From an uncultured Candidatus Poseidoniales archaeon (GTDB taxonomy: Archaea; Thermoplasmatota; Poseidoniia; Poseidoniales; Poseidoniaceae), in the NCBI GenBank assembly GCA_905182185.1, contig CAJJAP010000007.1, positions 81,461 to 145,460 of the forward strand: 64,000 nucleotides of DNA, read 5' to 3'. Numbering within the stretch: the stretch's first letter is position 1; each line of letters starts with the position of its first letter. Below are positions 26,882 to 37,524 of the stretch, one piece after another. The position numbers and the translations under genes are program-made. The notes under the pieces were generated by a model. The model did not search any database, was not told the DNA's origin, and saw nothing but the letters and a program-made list of their open reading frames with translations.

Positions 26882-27712
26882 TCACTGTTGTGGTTCTTCG
26901 CCCCACCAAGCACCCTTTTCTGGTTGAGTCTCTTGCCCAACTGAAGGTTGTTGTGTGGTTGGTGGAGTGATCGGACTAACTGGAACTGCTTCTGGTTGCG
27001 AAGCTTGTTCAATCGGAGGTTGTTGGGTCAGTGGTGGAGTAATTGGCGTAACTGGAACTGCAGATGGTTGAATGACTTGACTAACCGGAGTTGGGTTGAA
27101 GTTTTGTGCCATTGGTACTTGTCCAGTAACAGGAGTTTGATATGTTACTTGCCCACCAGGAATTTGCCCAGAAGACAATGCTACATTTGGTTTGTCATCC
27201 AAGGTTAAGGCAAGAATGATGCCCAAAATTAATACTACTACTGAACAACAAATCCCCAGAAATCCTCCTACCGCACCAAGACCGCCTTCGATTGCGGAGG
27301 AAATGCACGCGTCGTCACAATAAGTTCCAGAAATATCGACCGCAGTATTACTATTCAGAGTATATTCCATACCGGACGTTTCATGACTCATAGAAGCATA
27401 TAGTTGGCTCTCACCCGGGCCATACTCATATTCATCAGAGTAGCATCCGTAATTGTATTTAATCGCATCACCACCCCTACTATCAACAATTGTAAGTTCA
27501 ACCGATTCGCAATCCACTGGATGAATGATGTAGACCTCAATGACCCAAGATTCATTTTCGTTGACGGTAAAGGTTCCGCTAGATTCATCTTCGAGGTAAG
27601 TGCGATCTTCACCCGCATCTACGAGACCGCCGATACCGGCAGCCATTCCAATAACGCTGCCGATGAGCATGACAACTCCGATGAGGAGGGTGATTTTGCT
27701 TGCGATGTGCAT
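26882..27712 (-). CDS. Membrane protein with external Cys domain and Pro/Gln-rich tandem-repeat tail
   Basis: Not recognised. An N-terminal helix (ITLLIGVVMLIGSVIGMAAG) is followed by an external domain with several Cys (VDCESVEL, YCDDACIS), a second helix (CCSVVVLILGIILALTL) and a cytoplasmic Pro/Gln/Thr-rich tail. The tail holds two imperfect copies of an approximately 25-residue unit built on AVPVTPITPP-TQQP and ends WWGEEPQQ. An upstream TTG (end 27751) could extend it by 13 residues. The tail resembles protein-interaction repeats found on small archaeal membrane proteins. Confidence 0.6.
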   Translation of the reverse strand: MHIASKITLLIGVVMLIGSVIGMAAGIGGLVDAGEDRTYLEDESSGTFTVNENESWVIEVYIIHPVDCESVELTIVDSRGGDAIKYNYGCYSDEYEYGPGESQLYASMSHETSGMEYTLNSNTAVDISGTYCDDACISSAIEGGLGAVGGFLGICCSVVVLILGIILALTLDDKPNVALSSGQIPGGQVTYQTPVTGQVPMAQNFNPTPVSQVIQPSAVPVTPITPPLTQQPPIEQASQPEAVPVSPITPPTTQQPSVGQETQPEKGAWWGEEPQQ

Positions 27713-27888
27713 GATACGGTCAAGTGCCTCTTCGTTATCAAGGTGTCTCAACAGCGTTATTGGGCATAGTCAAAAACAAAGAGGAAGGTTTTTTACATGG
27801 TTTGACATTCACTATTTGCAAAGATTATTGAAACTAAATCGTAATTAGGTTGAAATGCTGTAGCCTGCAGGCGCTAATAGGTGAAAGC

Positions 27889-29376
27889 ATGCAAATCACA
27901 GTAAGTTCAGGAAACAATATCAATGGTACTCTAATTCTGCCACTTTTTCAAGGTACAGAAAAGTTAGATGATTCAATCATGGGCATCCCTGCTCAATTAA
28001 AAAACCAAATTAACAATGTGTTATTGGACAAGGATTTCAAAGGAAAGGCAAAATCTACTCTTACGCTTCTTGGAACTGAGGGTGGAAAGGCAATGCTAGT
28101 TGGACTCGGTAAGAAACAAGATGCTGATGCAAATGCATACAGAAAAGCTGGTGCTCGAGTTGTAAAGGCTAGAGGAAAAACTCACGGAACTGAATTGACT
28201 GTGCAATTGGATTCAACTGAAATTGGATTGGTAACTGCATTTGCTGAAGGACTACTATTACGAGATTATTCCTATAACCACTACAAAACAATTGATGAAG
28301 ATGACAAAGAAGATGATCTCAGTGCTAGAATTATTTGTGATGAAAGTATTGAAGAGGATTTGACTGAATCAGTCCGAATTGCTACTGGTGTTGCTTCCGG
28401 AGTTCATCTTTCTAGAGACTTAGGAAATGCTCCACCAAACGATATGTACCCAATGGCATATGCTAACAAAGCAACTGAGTGGGCAAAGCAATATGATTCT
28501 GTTAGTGTTGGCGTAATAACTTACGAAGAGGCAATTGCACATGGAATGGGTGGACTGGTCGCTGTCGGCAAAGGTAGTGCAAGAAAACCATGTATGGTTA
28601 TATTCAAAATGAATGAATACCTTGACGGACGCTGTCCTGTTATCGTTGGAAAAGGAATCACATTTGACACCGGCGGAATTTCACTGAAACCAGGTCAAAA
28701 CATGGATGAAATGAAGTACGATATGGGTGGCTCTGCTACTGTATTTGGAATGATGGAAGCACTTGCTTCTACTGGACATACAGGCAAGGTCATTGGAATA
28801 ACTTGTATGGCCGAAAATATGCCATCTTCTAATGCTCAACGCCCTGGTGATGTCATCAAAACGCTTTCTGGCAAGACCATCGAGATTTTGAACACCGATG
28901 CTGAAGGACGATTGGTTCTAGCCGATGGCCTGTGGAAGGCTGGCGATTACGATCCTGAATACATTATTGATTTCGCAACTCTTACCGGAGCCTGCGTAGT
29001 AGCACTCGGACATGAAGCGACTGGCCTATGGTCTAACGACGATGAATTCCGAAGCACTATCCACGAAGCAGGAAATGCTGTTGATGAATTAGCATGGCCA
29101 ATGCCACTATTGCCTGCATTCGAGAAAGAGATTACCGATTCAAAGATTGCTGATACTCGCAACCTTGGCGCTGGACGCTGGGGTGGAGCAAATACCGCAG
29201 CTGCATTCTTGAAACAATTCGTACCAATGCGAGGAGAAGGAGATGACGCAGAACAAATCCCTTGGGCTCACATGGATATTGCGGGTACCTTCTGGGGTTC
29301 TAAGACCAACGATATGGTTGGTCATGGTGCATCAGGAATACATGTTAGAACTCTTTACCACTTAATCACACAGTGA
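27889..29376 (+). CDS. pepA: Leucyl aminopeptidase, M17 family (PepA-like)
   Basis: A cytosolic di-metal aminopeptidase of about 495 residues, usually a hexamer. The catalytic C-terminal domain has VGKGITFDTGGISLKP (first metal-binding Lys/Asp), KYDMGGSATVFG and the family signature NTDAEGRLVLAD, all intact. The N-terminal domain is the usual variable macro-like fold. The ATG (MQITVS) follows GGTGAAAG. Together with the secreted M14 enzyme upstream it suggests peptide scavenging and turnover. Confidence 0.95.
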   Translation: MQITVSSGNNINGTLILPLFQGTEKLDDSIMGIPAQLKNQINNVLLDKDFKGKAKSTLTLLGTEGGKAMLVGLGKKQDADANAYRKAGARVVKARGKTHGTELTVQLDSTEIGLVTAFAEGLLLRDYSYNHYKTIDEDDKEDDLSARIICDESIEEDLTESVRIATGVASGVHLSRDLGNAPPNDMYPMAYANKATEWAKQYDSVSVGVITYEEAIAHGMGGLVAVGKGSARKPCMVIFKMNEYLDGRCPVIVGKGITFDTGGISLKPGQNMDEMKYDMGGSATVFGMMEALASTGHTGKVIGITCMAENMPSSNAQRPGDVIKTLSGKTIEILNTDAEGRLVLADGLWKAGDYDPEYIIDFATLTGACVVALGHEATGLWSNDDEFRSTIHEAGNAVDELAWPMPLLPAFEKEITDSKIADTRNLGAGRWGGANTAAAFLKQFVPMRGEGDDAEQIPWAHMDIAGTFWGSKTNDMVGHGASGIHVRTLYHLITQ

Positions 29377-29453
29377 ATTAATTGTAGTTCTAAAGAGTGA
29401 TTTTGCTAATAGCAAAGCAAAGTCTGTAATAGCACTAGCGCTGAGGTATTAAT

Positions 29454-30008
29454 ATGAACAAATTAAAAAATTCATTATTACTATTACTTGTTCTATTTAT
29501 TTTTTTGACCCCGAGCGTGAGTGCCGATGGGGATGATGAGGACAAAGATGATGACGACGATGATGGGTTCGGTGAAGATCTTGGAGAACTGGCCAAATCA
29601 TTATTGATTGCAACCATTGTCCTAATCGCTTGGAAACCACTACACGTTTGGTTACAAAAAACAGGAATCAAAACCAATGCACAACGTTGGGGAATTACAG
29701 ATATCAAGGTCGCTAAAAAGAAATTGTTAAGGTTCAATAAATGGATGTTAAGAATTCATATTATTGTTGGCACTGCCGCTACAATAGTAGGCCTCATTCA
29801 TGGAATCGCTTCTCAAATGCCAGACTGGGAAAGTTCTGCAGCATGGGCGGGCTGGCTTGGATTGTTAGCAATGTCAGTTCTTGGAGGACTGATTATGTGG
29901 AAATGGCCACCGAAAGCGGTCAAGAAGAGAGCAAGAGCATTACATACTCAAAGAGCATTATTGATAATCACCATCATATTGCTCGTCGCTGGACATGAAC
30001 TGATGTAA
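29454..30008 (+). CDS. Secretory-signal, multi-helix membrane protein with conserved histidines
   Basis: Not recognised. 184 residues: a signal peptide (LLLLLVLFIFLTPSVSA), a strongly acidic stretch (DGDDEDKDDDDDDG), then four helices. Histidines sit in the helices (LRIHIIVGTAATIVGLIHG; RALHTQRALLIITIILLVAGHE), in a pattern like small cytochrome b561/ferric-reductase-type heme proteins. Heme binding is only a suggestion. GAGGTATTA precedes the ATG. No redox partner is adjacent. Confidence 0.6.
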   Translation: MNKLKNSLLLLLVLFIFLTPSVSADGDDEDKDDDDDDGFGEDLGELAKSLLIATIVLIAWKPLHVWLQKTGIKTNAQRWGITDIKVAKKKLLRFNKWMLRIHIIVGTAATIVGLIHGIASQMPDWESSAAWAGWLGLLAMSVLGGLIMWKWPPKAVKKRARALHTQRALLIITIILLVAGHELM

Positions 30009-30155
30009 TGTCACTGTTTTCCAGCCTATTATTGATAAATTGGCCTTTTCTATTTGCGATACTGGCCTGAGTTGAAAGAGCGATGCAATCGTTGAGTTCA
30101 TATAGGTCCGTCGACAGGACACTATGTAACTGAAGGTTCAGTAGTGGTGAGATAG

Positions 30156-30881
30156 ATGTCAGGCGGCGAAGATTGGGAAGAAAAATTGATTGAGCAGTTG
30201 TCGGAAATGTTTCAAAACATGGGCATGCCAATGGATAAAGACCAACTACGCAAGTTGATGGAACAATTCCGTTCTCAATTTGAAGGCATGGGCATTGATG
30301 CTGAAAAGATTGCAAAGGGTGAAGTTAATTTCAATTTTGATTTATCGAACCTGGCGAAAATGTTCGCCAAGGGCGATGATCTTAGTGATATCATAAAAAA
30401 TATGGGCATGGCTGTAGAAGTCGATGCCGCTGTAGAAATCCCCACTCCAACTTCTGAAAAGAAAAATGATGCTGTTATTGATTTACCATCCGATGACATC
30501 TACTTAGATGGATGGAATATGAGCGTTACTATTGACTTCTCATTACGAGGCGAAATTGAACAGGATCAAGTAGAATTATCATTGGTCGATGGTGGACAAC
30601 AGATTGAAGTTCTCAAAAACAACCAGACACAACCATTGGCGACAATCGCCCTACCCCATCAATGCGAAGATGTAGTTGACTTCAGCCTTAACAACGGCAT
30701 TCTAGATATTACTCTAAAATTGACACCTCAAGGTTCAGCCACTGAATCATCTGCAAAACATATTGATTTTGATGATGAAGATTATGACGACGATAGACCT
30801 GTTTCAGATAATGCCAGTATTGATTTTGCTGATGATGATGACGATGATGATGACGAAGATGGTGGAATTACAATCTTCTGA
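30156..30881 (+). CDS. Hsp20-like (alpha-crystallin/CS fold) acidic protein upstream of dnaK
   Basis: 241 residues. A helical Met/Gln-rich N-terminus (about 1-70; EQLSEMFQNMGMPMDKDQLR) is followed by a beta-sandwich-like domain (about 110-195: MSVTIDFSLRGEIEQDQVEL, then ATIALPHQCEDVVDFSLNNG, then ILDITLKL). A long Asp-rich tail ends GGITIF. The strand order and the closing NGILDITL resemble the small-heat-shock/CS domain, though the I/V-x-I tail motif is only loosely present (ITIF). It lies 45 bp before dnaK on the same strand, in a chaperone island, so a holdase role is reasonable. Fold assignment by eye. Confidence 0.6.
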   Translation: MSGGEDWEEKLIEQLSEMFQNMGMPMDKDQLRKLMEQFRSQFEGMGIDAEKIAKGEVNFNFDLSNLAKMFAKGDDLSDIIKNMGMAVEVDAAVEIPTPTSEKKNDAVIDLPSDDIYLDGWNMSVTIDFSLRGEIEQDQVELSLVDGGQQIEVLKNNQTQPLATIALPHQCEDVVDFSLNNGILDITLKLTPQGSATESSAKHIDFDDEDYDDDRPVSDNASIDFADDDDDDDDEDGGITIF

Positions 30882-30887
30882 ATAATA

Positions 30888-30896
30888 ATATTATAA
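30888..30896 (+). promoter_or_regulatory. TATA-like box before dnaK
   Basis: ATATTATAA lies about 30-38 bp upstream of the dnaK ATG and just after the preceding stop, so dnaK could have its own start of transcription near position 30917. Confidence 0.4.
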
Positions 30897-30926
30897 CACA
30901 AGTGAAAAAAAGGAAAGTGAGAAAAA

Positions 30927-32822
30927 ATGAGTAAAGTAATAGGAATAGATTTAGGAACTACAAATAGCTGTGTTGCAACGATAGAAAATGGTGACCCCGT
31001 CATCATTCCAAACGCTGAAGGTGCAAGAACGACTCCTTCGGTTGTAGCATTTGCAAAAGATGGCTCAGAACGACTTATCGGAGTTGTCGCAAAACGCCAA
31101 GCGGTAACAAATCCAGAACGAACTATCCTCTCTGTAAAAAGACACATGGGGACTGACTGGTCGACAAAGATTGATGATGCAGAATATACACCTCAAGAAA
31201 TATCTGCATTTATCTTGCAAAAGTTGAAGGCCGATGCTGAAGCTTATTTGGGTGCTGAAGTTACGCAAGCTGTTATCACATGCCCTGCATACTTTACCGA
31301 TGCTCAAAGAAAAGCAACTAAGGATGCTGGTCGAATTGCTGGACTAGAAGTTCTAAGGATTATCAACGAGCCAACCGCTGCTGCATTAGCATATGGAGTG
31401 GACAAAGGGGATGAAGCAACTATTCTAGTCTACGACCTTGGTGGCGGAACATTCGATGTATCTATCCTAGAAATATACGAAGTTGATGGACAACCACAAA
31501 TTGAAGTTAAAGCAACCGCTGGAAATAACAAACTTGGTGGAGACGACTTTGATGACTTGGTCATTGGATGGTTAGTCGCTGAATTCAAGAAATCAACTGG
31601 AATTGACTTAAGCAAAGATGTTCAAGCCCTATCACGCCTCAAGGAGGCTGCTGAAAAAGCAAAGATCGAACTTTCTGGTACTCAAACAACTCAAATTAAT
31701 TTACCATTTATCACAATGAAGGATGGGCAACCAGAACATTTGGATATTGCTTTGACCCGCGCTAAGTTTGAAGATTTAATCTCTAAGTTGATTGAAAAGA
31801 CAATGCGTCCAACTCGCCAAGCTATGAAAGATGCTGGTGTCAAGAAAGGAGATGTTGACAAAGTTATTCTCGTAGGTGGTTCAACACGTGTACCTGCTGT
31901 TCAGGCAGCAGTTGAGAAGGAAGCCGGTAAAGAGCCATACAAGGGTATTAACCCTGATGAAGCCGTTGCAATGGGTGCTGCTATTCAAGCAGGTATTATC
32001 GCAGGCGATGAAGGTGTTTCCGACATATTACTACTCGACGTTACACCTCTAACTCTTGGAATTGAAACTCTTGGTGGAGTAATGACCACAATGATTGAGC
32101 GTAATACAACAATTCCTTCACGACGCTCCGAGATATATTCTACTGCTTCCGACAATCAACCTGCAGTAGAAATACATGTTTTGCAAGGTGAACGTGAATT
32201 CGCAAAGGACAATGTCACACTTGGACAATTCCATCTCGGCGGCATTCCTGCTGCTCCACGTGGCGTTCCTCAAATTGAAGTTACCTTTGACATAGATGCA
32301 AATGGAATCGTCAATGTTAGTGCAAAGGACATGGGTACTGGTAAGGAACAATCCGTTAAGATGGAATCTGACACCTCACTAAGCGAAGATGAAATCCAAT
32401 CAAAGATCGAAGAGGCTGAAAGCTTCGCCGAAGAAGATAAAACTCGTAAGGCTAAGGTTGAACTTAGGAATATGGCAGACCAAGCAGTCTACCAAACCCG
32501 TCGTACCTTAGAAGAAAATGCTGAGAAATTGGATGATGCTGATGTCGATCCTGTAAAGGTATTATTGGACGAACTTGAAAAGATGGTTCAGGATGAAGAG
32601 GGTAAGCCTCTTGATCTAGATGATGTTGATGAAGCAGCTATTCAGACCAAGGTAAAGGAAGTCGAAGAAGCAATGCATGCTGTATCCTCCAAGTTATACG
32701 AGGCTGCTGCTGCTGAGATGGCGGAACAAGAAGGCAATTCTGATGAAGATGATGGCGATATCAACGTCGCTGGTGACGATGCTGTCGTAGATGCTGATTT
32801 TGAAGTCGTTGACGAAGATTGA
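30927..32822 (+). CDS. dnaK: Molecular chaperone DnaK (Hsp70)
   Basis: A 631-residue bacterial-type Hsp70. The ATPase domain starts [13 protein letters not shown], with [15 protein letters not shown] and [14 protein letters not shown]. The linker [19 protein letters not shown] leads into the peptide-binding domain and helical lid, and the tail is acidic (DVADADFEV-like, ending VVDED). Archaeal DnaK genes derive from bacteria by transfer. No grpE or dnaJ is next to it here, unlike most such loci. GGAAAGTGAG precedes the ATG. It is followed by a thermosome gene, and the two chaperone classes together form the island. Confidence 0.97.
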   Translation: MSKVIGIDLGTTNSCVATIENGDPVIIPNAEGARTTPSVVAFAKDGSERLIGVVAKRQAVTNPERTILSVKRHMGTDWSTKIDDAEYTPQEISAFILQKLKADAEAYLGAEVTQAVITCPAYFTDAQRKATKDAGRIAGLEVLRIINEPTAAALAYGVDKGDEATILVYDLGGGTFDVSILEIYEVDGQPQIEVKATAGNNKLGGDDFDDLVIGWLVAEFKKSTGIDLSKDVQALSRLKEAAEKAKIELSGTQTTQINLPFITMKDGQPEHLDIALTRAKFEDLISKLIEKTMRPTRQAMKDAGVKKGDVDKVILVGGSTRVPAVQAAVEKEAGKEPYKGINPDEAVAMGAAIQAGIIAGDEGVSDILLLDVTPLTLGIETLGGVMTTMIERNTTIPSRRSEIYSTASDNQPAVEIHVLQGEREFAKDNVTLGQFHLGGIPAAPRGVPQIEVTFDIDANGIVNVSAKDMGTGKEQSVKMESDTSLSEDEIQSKIEEAESFAEEDKTRKAKVELRNMADQAVYQTRRTLEENAEKLDDADVDPVKVLLDELEKMVQDEEGKPLDLDDVDEAAIQTKVKEVEEAMHAVSSKLYEAAAAEMAEQEGNSDEDDGDINVAGDDAVVDADFEVVDED

Positions 32823-32922
32823 TTCCTTCACCAGGTTTTGGGATAGTTTTGCTAATCTTACGAGATTCTACTAATGATGTTAGAAGCGTTTGGCTTATTG
32901 ATGAGTGGTTGGTGGCTTGTCT

Positions 32923-34515
32923 ATGAGCGATGCATCAATCCTCTCCGATACCGAGCGAACCTCCGGTCGAGATGCTCTGCGCAAGAATATTCAAGCTGCA
33001 CTTGCATTATCAGGTGCTATTCGCTCAACACTCGGTCCACGAGGTCTTGACAAATTGTTAATCGATGATACTGGAAGAACCTTGACCACCAATGATGGAG
33101 TTACTGTTCTTGAAACTGCAAAGGTTGAACATCCTGTGGCAAAAATGCTGATCAATGCCTCATCTGTACAAGATAAAATTGCTCGAGATGGCACTACAAC
33201 CACCGTCCTAATTAGCGCAGAGATGTTGAATAATGCTTGGCATCTTGTAACTCAAGGAGTTCATCCTTCAATGATTGCACGTGGATATCGCATGGCTGAA
33301 GATTTCTGCCGAACTGAACTACCGACTCTAACTATTGATGCTGCAAAGGAGGACCTATTAGTAGCAACCAAAACCGCATTGGCGGGTAAAAGTCATGAGG
33401 CAATGCGCATACATTTAGCCAGCCTATCAGTGGAGGCTGCTGAAATTATTATTGAGACTCAATCAGGCATAACTATCGCCGATCCAACAAGGGTCAAGGT
33501 GCTTTCACAAAGTGGAGGTGTTGTTACTGATTCTCATTTGGTTACCGGATTAGTATTAGCCAAAAAGAGAATTCTTGAAGCGATGCCGAAGAAAATTGGA
33601 GCCGGTAAGGTCCTTTTGATAAACGGTGGAATTGAGAGACGAGCTATGGCCTCTGAAATGAAACTAAATGTGACATCTCCTGGTGTTCTTCAATCCTTTA
33701 GAGATAAGGAGATTGAGATGTTAATACAACAAGTTGAGCACTTACAATCTCTTGGTGTTACTTTGTTAGCCTGTAAAGAAGGTATTGATGATGATATCCG
33801 CTCAGCACTAAACGAAGCCGGTATTCAAGCGTTTAGAAGAGTAGCTAGAGAAGATTTAGATTTGCTTGCTAGAGGTTGTGGGGCAACATTGCTATACGAT
33901 GTAAAGAGAGCAACTGCTAGTGATTTAGGAGCATTTATTGAATCAAGAAATGAAATGTGGAATGGTGTAGCGCACTGGATTGTAGATACTGAAGAAGGCG
34001 GTGCGACTTTCATTGCCCGCGGTTCAACTATTGACGTATTAGGAGAGGTTGAGAGATGCTTTGCTGATGCTCTTGGTGTTGCATGTCAATTATTAGAAGA
34101 GCCTTTGTTATTGGCTGGTGGAGGAGCTACACAAGTCGCTTTAGCAAGAAAACTAAGAAGATATGCTGAAACTATCCCTGGTAGAGAACAATTGGCGGTT
34201 GAAGCCTTCGCTGATGCATTGGAGATTATCCCAAGGGTTCTCGCAGAAAATGCCGGATTAGATCCAATCAACACTTTACTGGAAGTTGTTGCCGCTCAAA
34301 GTAACGCAAATGATGATATTTCTCATCATTTTGGATTAGATGTAAACACAAGGTCTCCCGCTAATATGATAAAAAATGGAGTTCTTGAACCTCTAAGGAT
34401 TACACGTCAAGCGATTAGTGGTGCTACTGAAGCTGCTGTTTCGATTCTTCGTATAGATGATGTATTGTGGGCAAAGGCTGATGCAACAACACCAGACTTG
34501 CCAGAAATGGATTAA
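32923..34515 (+). CDS. thsA: Thermosome subunit (group II chaperonin)
   Basis: An ATP-driven folding chamber subunit of 531 residues. The N-terminal apical/equatorial pattern STLGPRGLDKLLIDDTG and TTNDGVTVLETAKVEHPVAK is classic. The ATP loop reads ARDGTTTTV where thermosomes usually have GDGTT, so the catalytic Asp is kept. The apical domain has LLINGGIERRAMASEMKLNV, the returning equatorial region LLLAGGGATQVALARKLR and ENAGLDPI. The C-terminus is acidic (TPDLPEMD), not the Gly/Met-rich tail seen in some. The ATG follows an in-frame TTG that I rejected as a start. Confidence 0.95.
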   Translation: MSDASILSDTERTSGRDALRKNIQAALALSGAIRSTLGPRGLDKLLIDDTGRTLTTNDGVTVLETAKVEHPVAKMLINASSVQDKIARDGTTTTVLISAEMLNNAWHLVTQGVHPSMIARGYRMAEDFCRTELPTLTIDAAKEDLLVATKTALAGKSHEAMRIHLASLSVEAAEIIIETQSGITIADPTRVKVLSQSGGVVTDSHLVTGLVLAKKRILEAMPKKIGAGKVLLINGGIERRAMASEMKLNVTSPGVLQSFRDKEIEMLIQQVEHLQSLGVTLLACKEGIDDDIRSALNEAGIQAFRRVAREDLDLLARGCGATLLYDVKRATASDLGAFIESRNEMWNGVAHWIVDTEEGGATFIARGSTIDVLGEVERCFADALGVACQLLEEPLLLAGGGATQVALARKLRRYAETIPGREQLAVEAFADALEIIPRVLAENAGLDPINTLLEVVAAQSNANDDISHHFGLDVNTRSPANMIKNGVLEPLRITRQAISGATEAAVSILRIDDVLWAKADATTPDLPEMD

Positions 34516-34530
34516 GTTGACTAAAATCAG

Positions 34531-34550
34531 CCTTCTTTTGGAGAAGAAGG
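34531..34550 (+). terminator. Hairpin after the thermosome gene
   Basis: CCTTCTT and AAGAAGG pair perfectly around TTGGAG, 16 bp after the thermosome stop and before the convergent threonine dehydrogenase. No long T-run follows, so this could be an mRNA-end structure shared by both convergent genes. Confidence 0.4.
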
Positions 34551-34584
34551 TGTCATGGAAGGATCCAGGCACTACGAATGGATT

Positions 34585-35646
34585 TCAGCTTGAAGGAAAT
34601 TGTAGAACTACTTTACCACAATTTCCAGATGTTGCTAATTCCATCCCTTGTTCAAATTCAGTGATTGGAAAGTAGTTAGTGATTATTGTTTCAATATCTA
34701 TTTGCCCTGCACTGAGTAATTCGTGCATCGTATCCCAAGTGGACCACATTTTTCGCCCATTAATTCCTTTCAAATGCAAATATCGGAATACTATCTCATT
34801 CATTGGAATCTCTGGCGTTGGGTTGCCGTATACCGATAAAACATTGACATAACCGCCCATTCTAGTAGATTTCACGGTATTGGATAATGCGACAGGTGAA
34901 CCTGAAAATTCGCAGGAGTTGTCAACCCCCCTTCCATCTGTTGCGGCTAATATCTCAGCGACGATGTCATTGTCTTTTCCAAGAACAAGGTCAGCACCTA
35001 ACTTTTCTGCTAGCCCCATGCGATATTGGTTATCCCAATCAATAGCAATTATTTTCTTGGCACCCATCGCTTTGGCTGCATTAACTGCGAATAATCCAAT
35101 CGGCCCCAAACCATGAATTGCTACGGTTGCGCCTTTGATTGGCCCTCCAGTCAAAGTGTGAATTGCATTGCCCAATGGGTCTTGTATCGATGCGTGATTT
35201 GGGTTTAATCCTTCAGGAATAGTTCTTGCATTGATACTTGGGGCTGCGAAATACGGTGCAAAGGCCCCATTAATTTCAACGCCAAATATTGTGCCACTTT
35301 CACAGATGTGAGCATTTCCTTCATCGCAACGAGGGCAATTCCAACATGCAAAATGGCATTCGATCGCCACGGTTTGACCAATTCGGGAATCCGGAACTGC
35401 GCTACCTACTGCGACAATTTTGCCACATGTTTCATGGCCGGTAATGGTGCCGAGTGGAACATTTTCTCGGCTCCATTGATCCCACTTCCAGATGTGTATA
35501 TCGGTCCCACATATTGAAGTCGCCAATGTTTGGACAATTACTTCATCCTCTCTTGGAGTGGGAACTGGATGCTGAGTTAGAGAAAAACCGCCCCCTATAT
35601 CAGCGGTTTTTGTCCATGCCATCATCGTTGTTGGAATGGTAATCAT
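34585..35646 (-). CDS. tdh: L-threonine 3-dehydrogenase-like zinc alcohol dehydrogenase
   Basis: A zinc-dependent NAD(H) dehydrogenase of about 353 residues. The catalytic zinc region SICGTDIHIWKWDQWSREN has the threonine-dehydrogenase-like W-D-x-W block, followed by GHETCG. The structural zinc Cys set is CHFACWNCPRCDEGNAHIC. The Rossmann motif is HGLGPIGLFAVNAAKAMGA. It should oxidise threonine to 2-amino-3-ketobutyrate; related sorbitol-type dehydrogenases are the alternative. The chosen ATG (MITIPTTMMAW) has GGGGGAG 4 bp upstream. The frame also opens 23 residues earlier, near an AT-rich element. Confidence 0.85.
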   Translation of the reverse strand: MITIPTTMMAWTKTADIGGGFSLTQHPVPTPREDEVIVQTLATSICGTDIHIWKWDQWSRENVPLGTITGHETCGKIVAVGSAVPDSRIGQTVAIECHFACWNCPRCDEGNAHICESGTIFGVEINGAFAPYFAAPSINARTIPEGLNPNHASIQDPLGNAIHTLTGGPIKGATVAIHGLGPIGLFAVNAAKAMGAKKIIAIDWDNQYRMGLAEKLGADLVLGKDNDIVAEILAATDGRGVDNSCEFSGSPVALSNTVKSTRMGGYVNVLSVYGNPTPEIPMNEIVFRYLHLKGINGRKMWSTWDTMHELLSAGQIDIETIITNYFPITEFEQGMELATSGNCGKVVLQFPSS

Positions 35647-35825
35647 CGCGCTCCCCCAAATCATCTTTAGAGACGCCGCCTTTTGGTTATTGGCTTGCTC
35701 TATGTCAATTTTCATGATGTGCTATGCAAAATAATTAATCAAAAATAGCGTGTTTTACGGAAATTCTAATTGCAATCGATGAGGGTATGTTGATTAAGGA
35801 GGCGCGACGGCCTTAAAACCCGTTG

Positions 35826-37460
35826 ATGTCAATGAAATATGTCGTGGTCAGCGGTGGTGTCCTTTCCGGATTAGGTAAAGGAGTGACTGCCAGTAGCATT
35901 GGAGTATTACTCAAATCCGCTGGACTGCGAGTCACTTCAATAAAAATAGACCCATATCTAAACAGCGATGCTGGAACTATGTCACCGTTTGAGCACGGAG
36001 AAGTGTTCGTTTTAGATGACGGCGGCGAAGCGGATTTAGATCTCGGTAATTATGAGAGATTCCTAGATATCAATTTAGCCAAGGACAATAATTTGACAAC
36101 TGGAAAAGTATATTCCAAGGTAATTGAGGCTGAACGCCGAGGTGATTACCTTGGAAAAACAGTACAAGTAATCCCACATATTACCGATGCGGTAATGGAA
36201 TGGATTGAAGATGTTGCAAGCAAACCTGCAGATGGTTCAGGCAAGACTCCTGATGCTTGTATTATCGAATTGGGTGGAACTGTTGGCGACATTGAATCTT
36301 CACCATATATAGAAGCATTAAGGCAATTTCAATTTAGAGTTGGAAGAGAGAATGTAACCTTCGTTCATGTTTCATTGGTACCAGTAATGGGGCCTGTTGG
36401 TGAGCAAAAAACTAAGCCGACCCAACATACCGTCAAAGAGTTAAGAGGCCTCGGAATCTCACCCGACATCTTAGTTTGCAGGTCTACCGCGCCTTTGACC
36501 CTTGAAACTAGGGAAAAACTGGCTGCGTTTTGCCATGTTAGCCCAGATGCAGTATTCTCAACACACGATGTTCCTAATATCTACCATGTTCCGCTGATGC
36601 TACAAGAACAAGGTTTGTGCAATATCCTCGGATTGGATTGTGAATCCAACGGACTACTGGATGAATGGAGAAAGATGGCTTTGCACCTAGATACGCTGGT
36701 AGAGGAAATAAGAATCGCAATGGTTGGAAAATATACCGGCTTGAGTGATGCATATCTTTCCGTCATCAAATCCTTACAACACGCTGCTATGGCAGTTGAT
36801 AGGAAATTGGTTATCGATTGGGTTGAAGCATCACATCTGGAAGATGATTGGTCTAATGCTGAAGAATCTGCAACTGCATGGCAAATGCTGAAGGGTGCTG
36901 ATGGAATATTGGTTCCAGGTGGATTTGGCGATAGAGGGATAGAAGGGAAAATAATTGCCGCTAATTATTCTAGGGTTAACAATATCCCATACCTAGGAAT
37001 TTGCCTAGGATTACAAGTTGCAACTATTGAGTTCTGCCGTAACGTCTTGGGGCTTACAGGTGCGAACTCAACTGAATTTGACGAAAATATTGAACATGCA
37101 GCAGTTGTATTCATGCCAGAAATTTCAAAGACACATTTAGGTGGAACAATGAGACTAGGAAGCCGTCCAACCGTATGGCAAGTTGAAGATTGCAAAATTA
37201 GAACCCTATATGGAGAAGGTGATTCTGTAGATGAAAGACATCGTCATAGATATGAAGTCAATCCAGATCTAATCGAACAGATTGAAGCAGCTGGTCTGAT
37301 ATTTGTCGGTAAAGATGAGACTGGACAACGTTGTGAGATTTTTGAACTAGAAGGCCATCCATATTTCGTAGGAGTTCAATATCACCCAGAATTCAAGAGT
37401 AGACCTAATCGTCCATCTCCTCCATTTTTGGGATTACTGCAAGCGGCTAGCAAAAATTGA
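35826..37460 (+). CDS. pyrG: CTP synthase
   Basis: Converts UTP to CTP with glutamine as the amino donor. 544 residues: the synthetase half begins [20 protein letters not shown] (P-loop) and has the [20 protein letters not shown] region. The C-terminal class I glutamine amidotransferase has the nucleophile Cys in YLGICLGLQ and the His-Glu pair in [11 protein letters not shown] start; a second one (MKYVVV) lies two codons in. Pyrimidine genes pyrB and pyrI lie further on in the window, opposite strand. Confidence 0.97.
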   Translation: MSMKYVVVSGGVLSGLGKGVTASSIGVLLKSAGLRVTSIKIDPYLNSDAGTMSPFEHGEVFVLDDGGEADLDLGNYERFLDINLAKDNNLTTGKVYSKVIEAERRGDYLGKTVQVIPHITDAVMEWIEDVASKPADGSGKTPDACIIELGGTVGDIESSPYIEALRQFQFRVGRENVTFVHVSLVPVMGPVGEQKTKPTQHTVKELRGLGISPDILVCRSTAPLTLETREKLAAFCHVSPDAVFSTHDVPNIYHVPLMLQEQGLCNILGLDCESNGLLDEWRKMALHLDTLVEEIRIAMVGKYTGLSDAYLSVIKSLQHAAMAVDRKLVIDWVEASHLEDDWSNAEESATAWQMLKGADGILVPGGFGDRGIEGKIIAANYSRVNNIPYLGICLGLQVATIEFCRNVLGLTGANSTEFDENIEHAAVVFMPEISKTHLGGTMRLGSRPTVWQVEDCKIRTLYGEGDSVDERHRHRYEVNPDLIEQIEAAGLIFVGKDETGQRCEIFELEGHPYFVGVQYHPEFKSRPNRPSPPFLGLLQAASKN

Positions 37461-37524
37461 TCTAACAATTCATCACACCCTTGTATACGATACTCTTTAG
37501 AAGGAGTTAAGACAACTATAATGT

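Noticed and set aside
26785..27012. Minus-strand frame ending in a basic IIIRGRSKVAMAMAKA-like stretch, reminiscent of nucleic-acid-binding proteins
   Set aside because: It overlaps both the M14 peptidase end and the coding region of the Pro/Gln-rich membrane protein in another frame, and its N-terminal half is plainly the out-of-frame repeat region.
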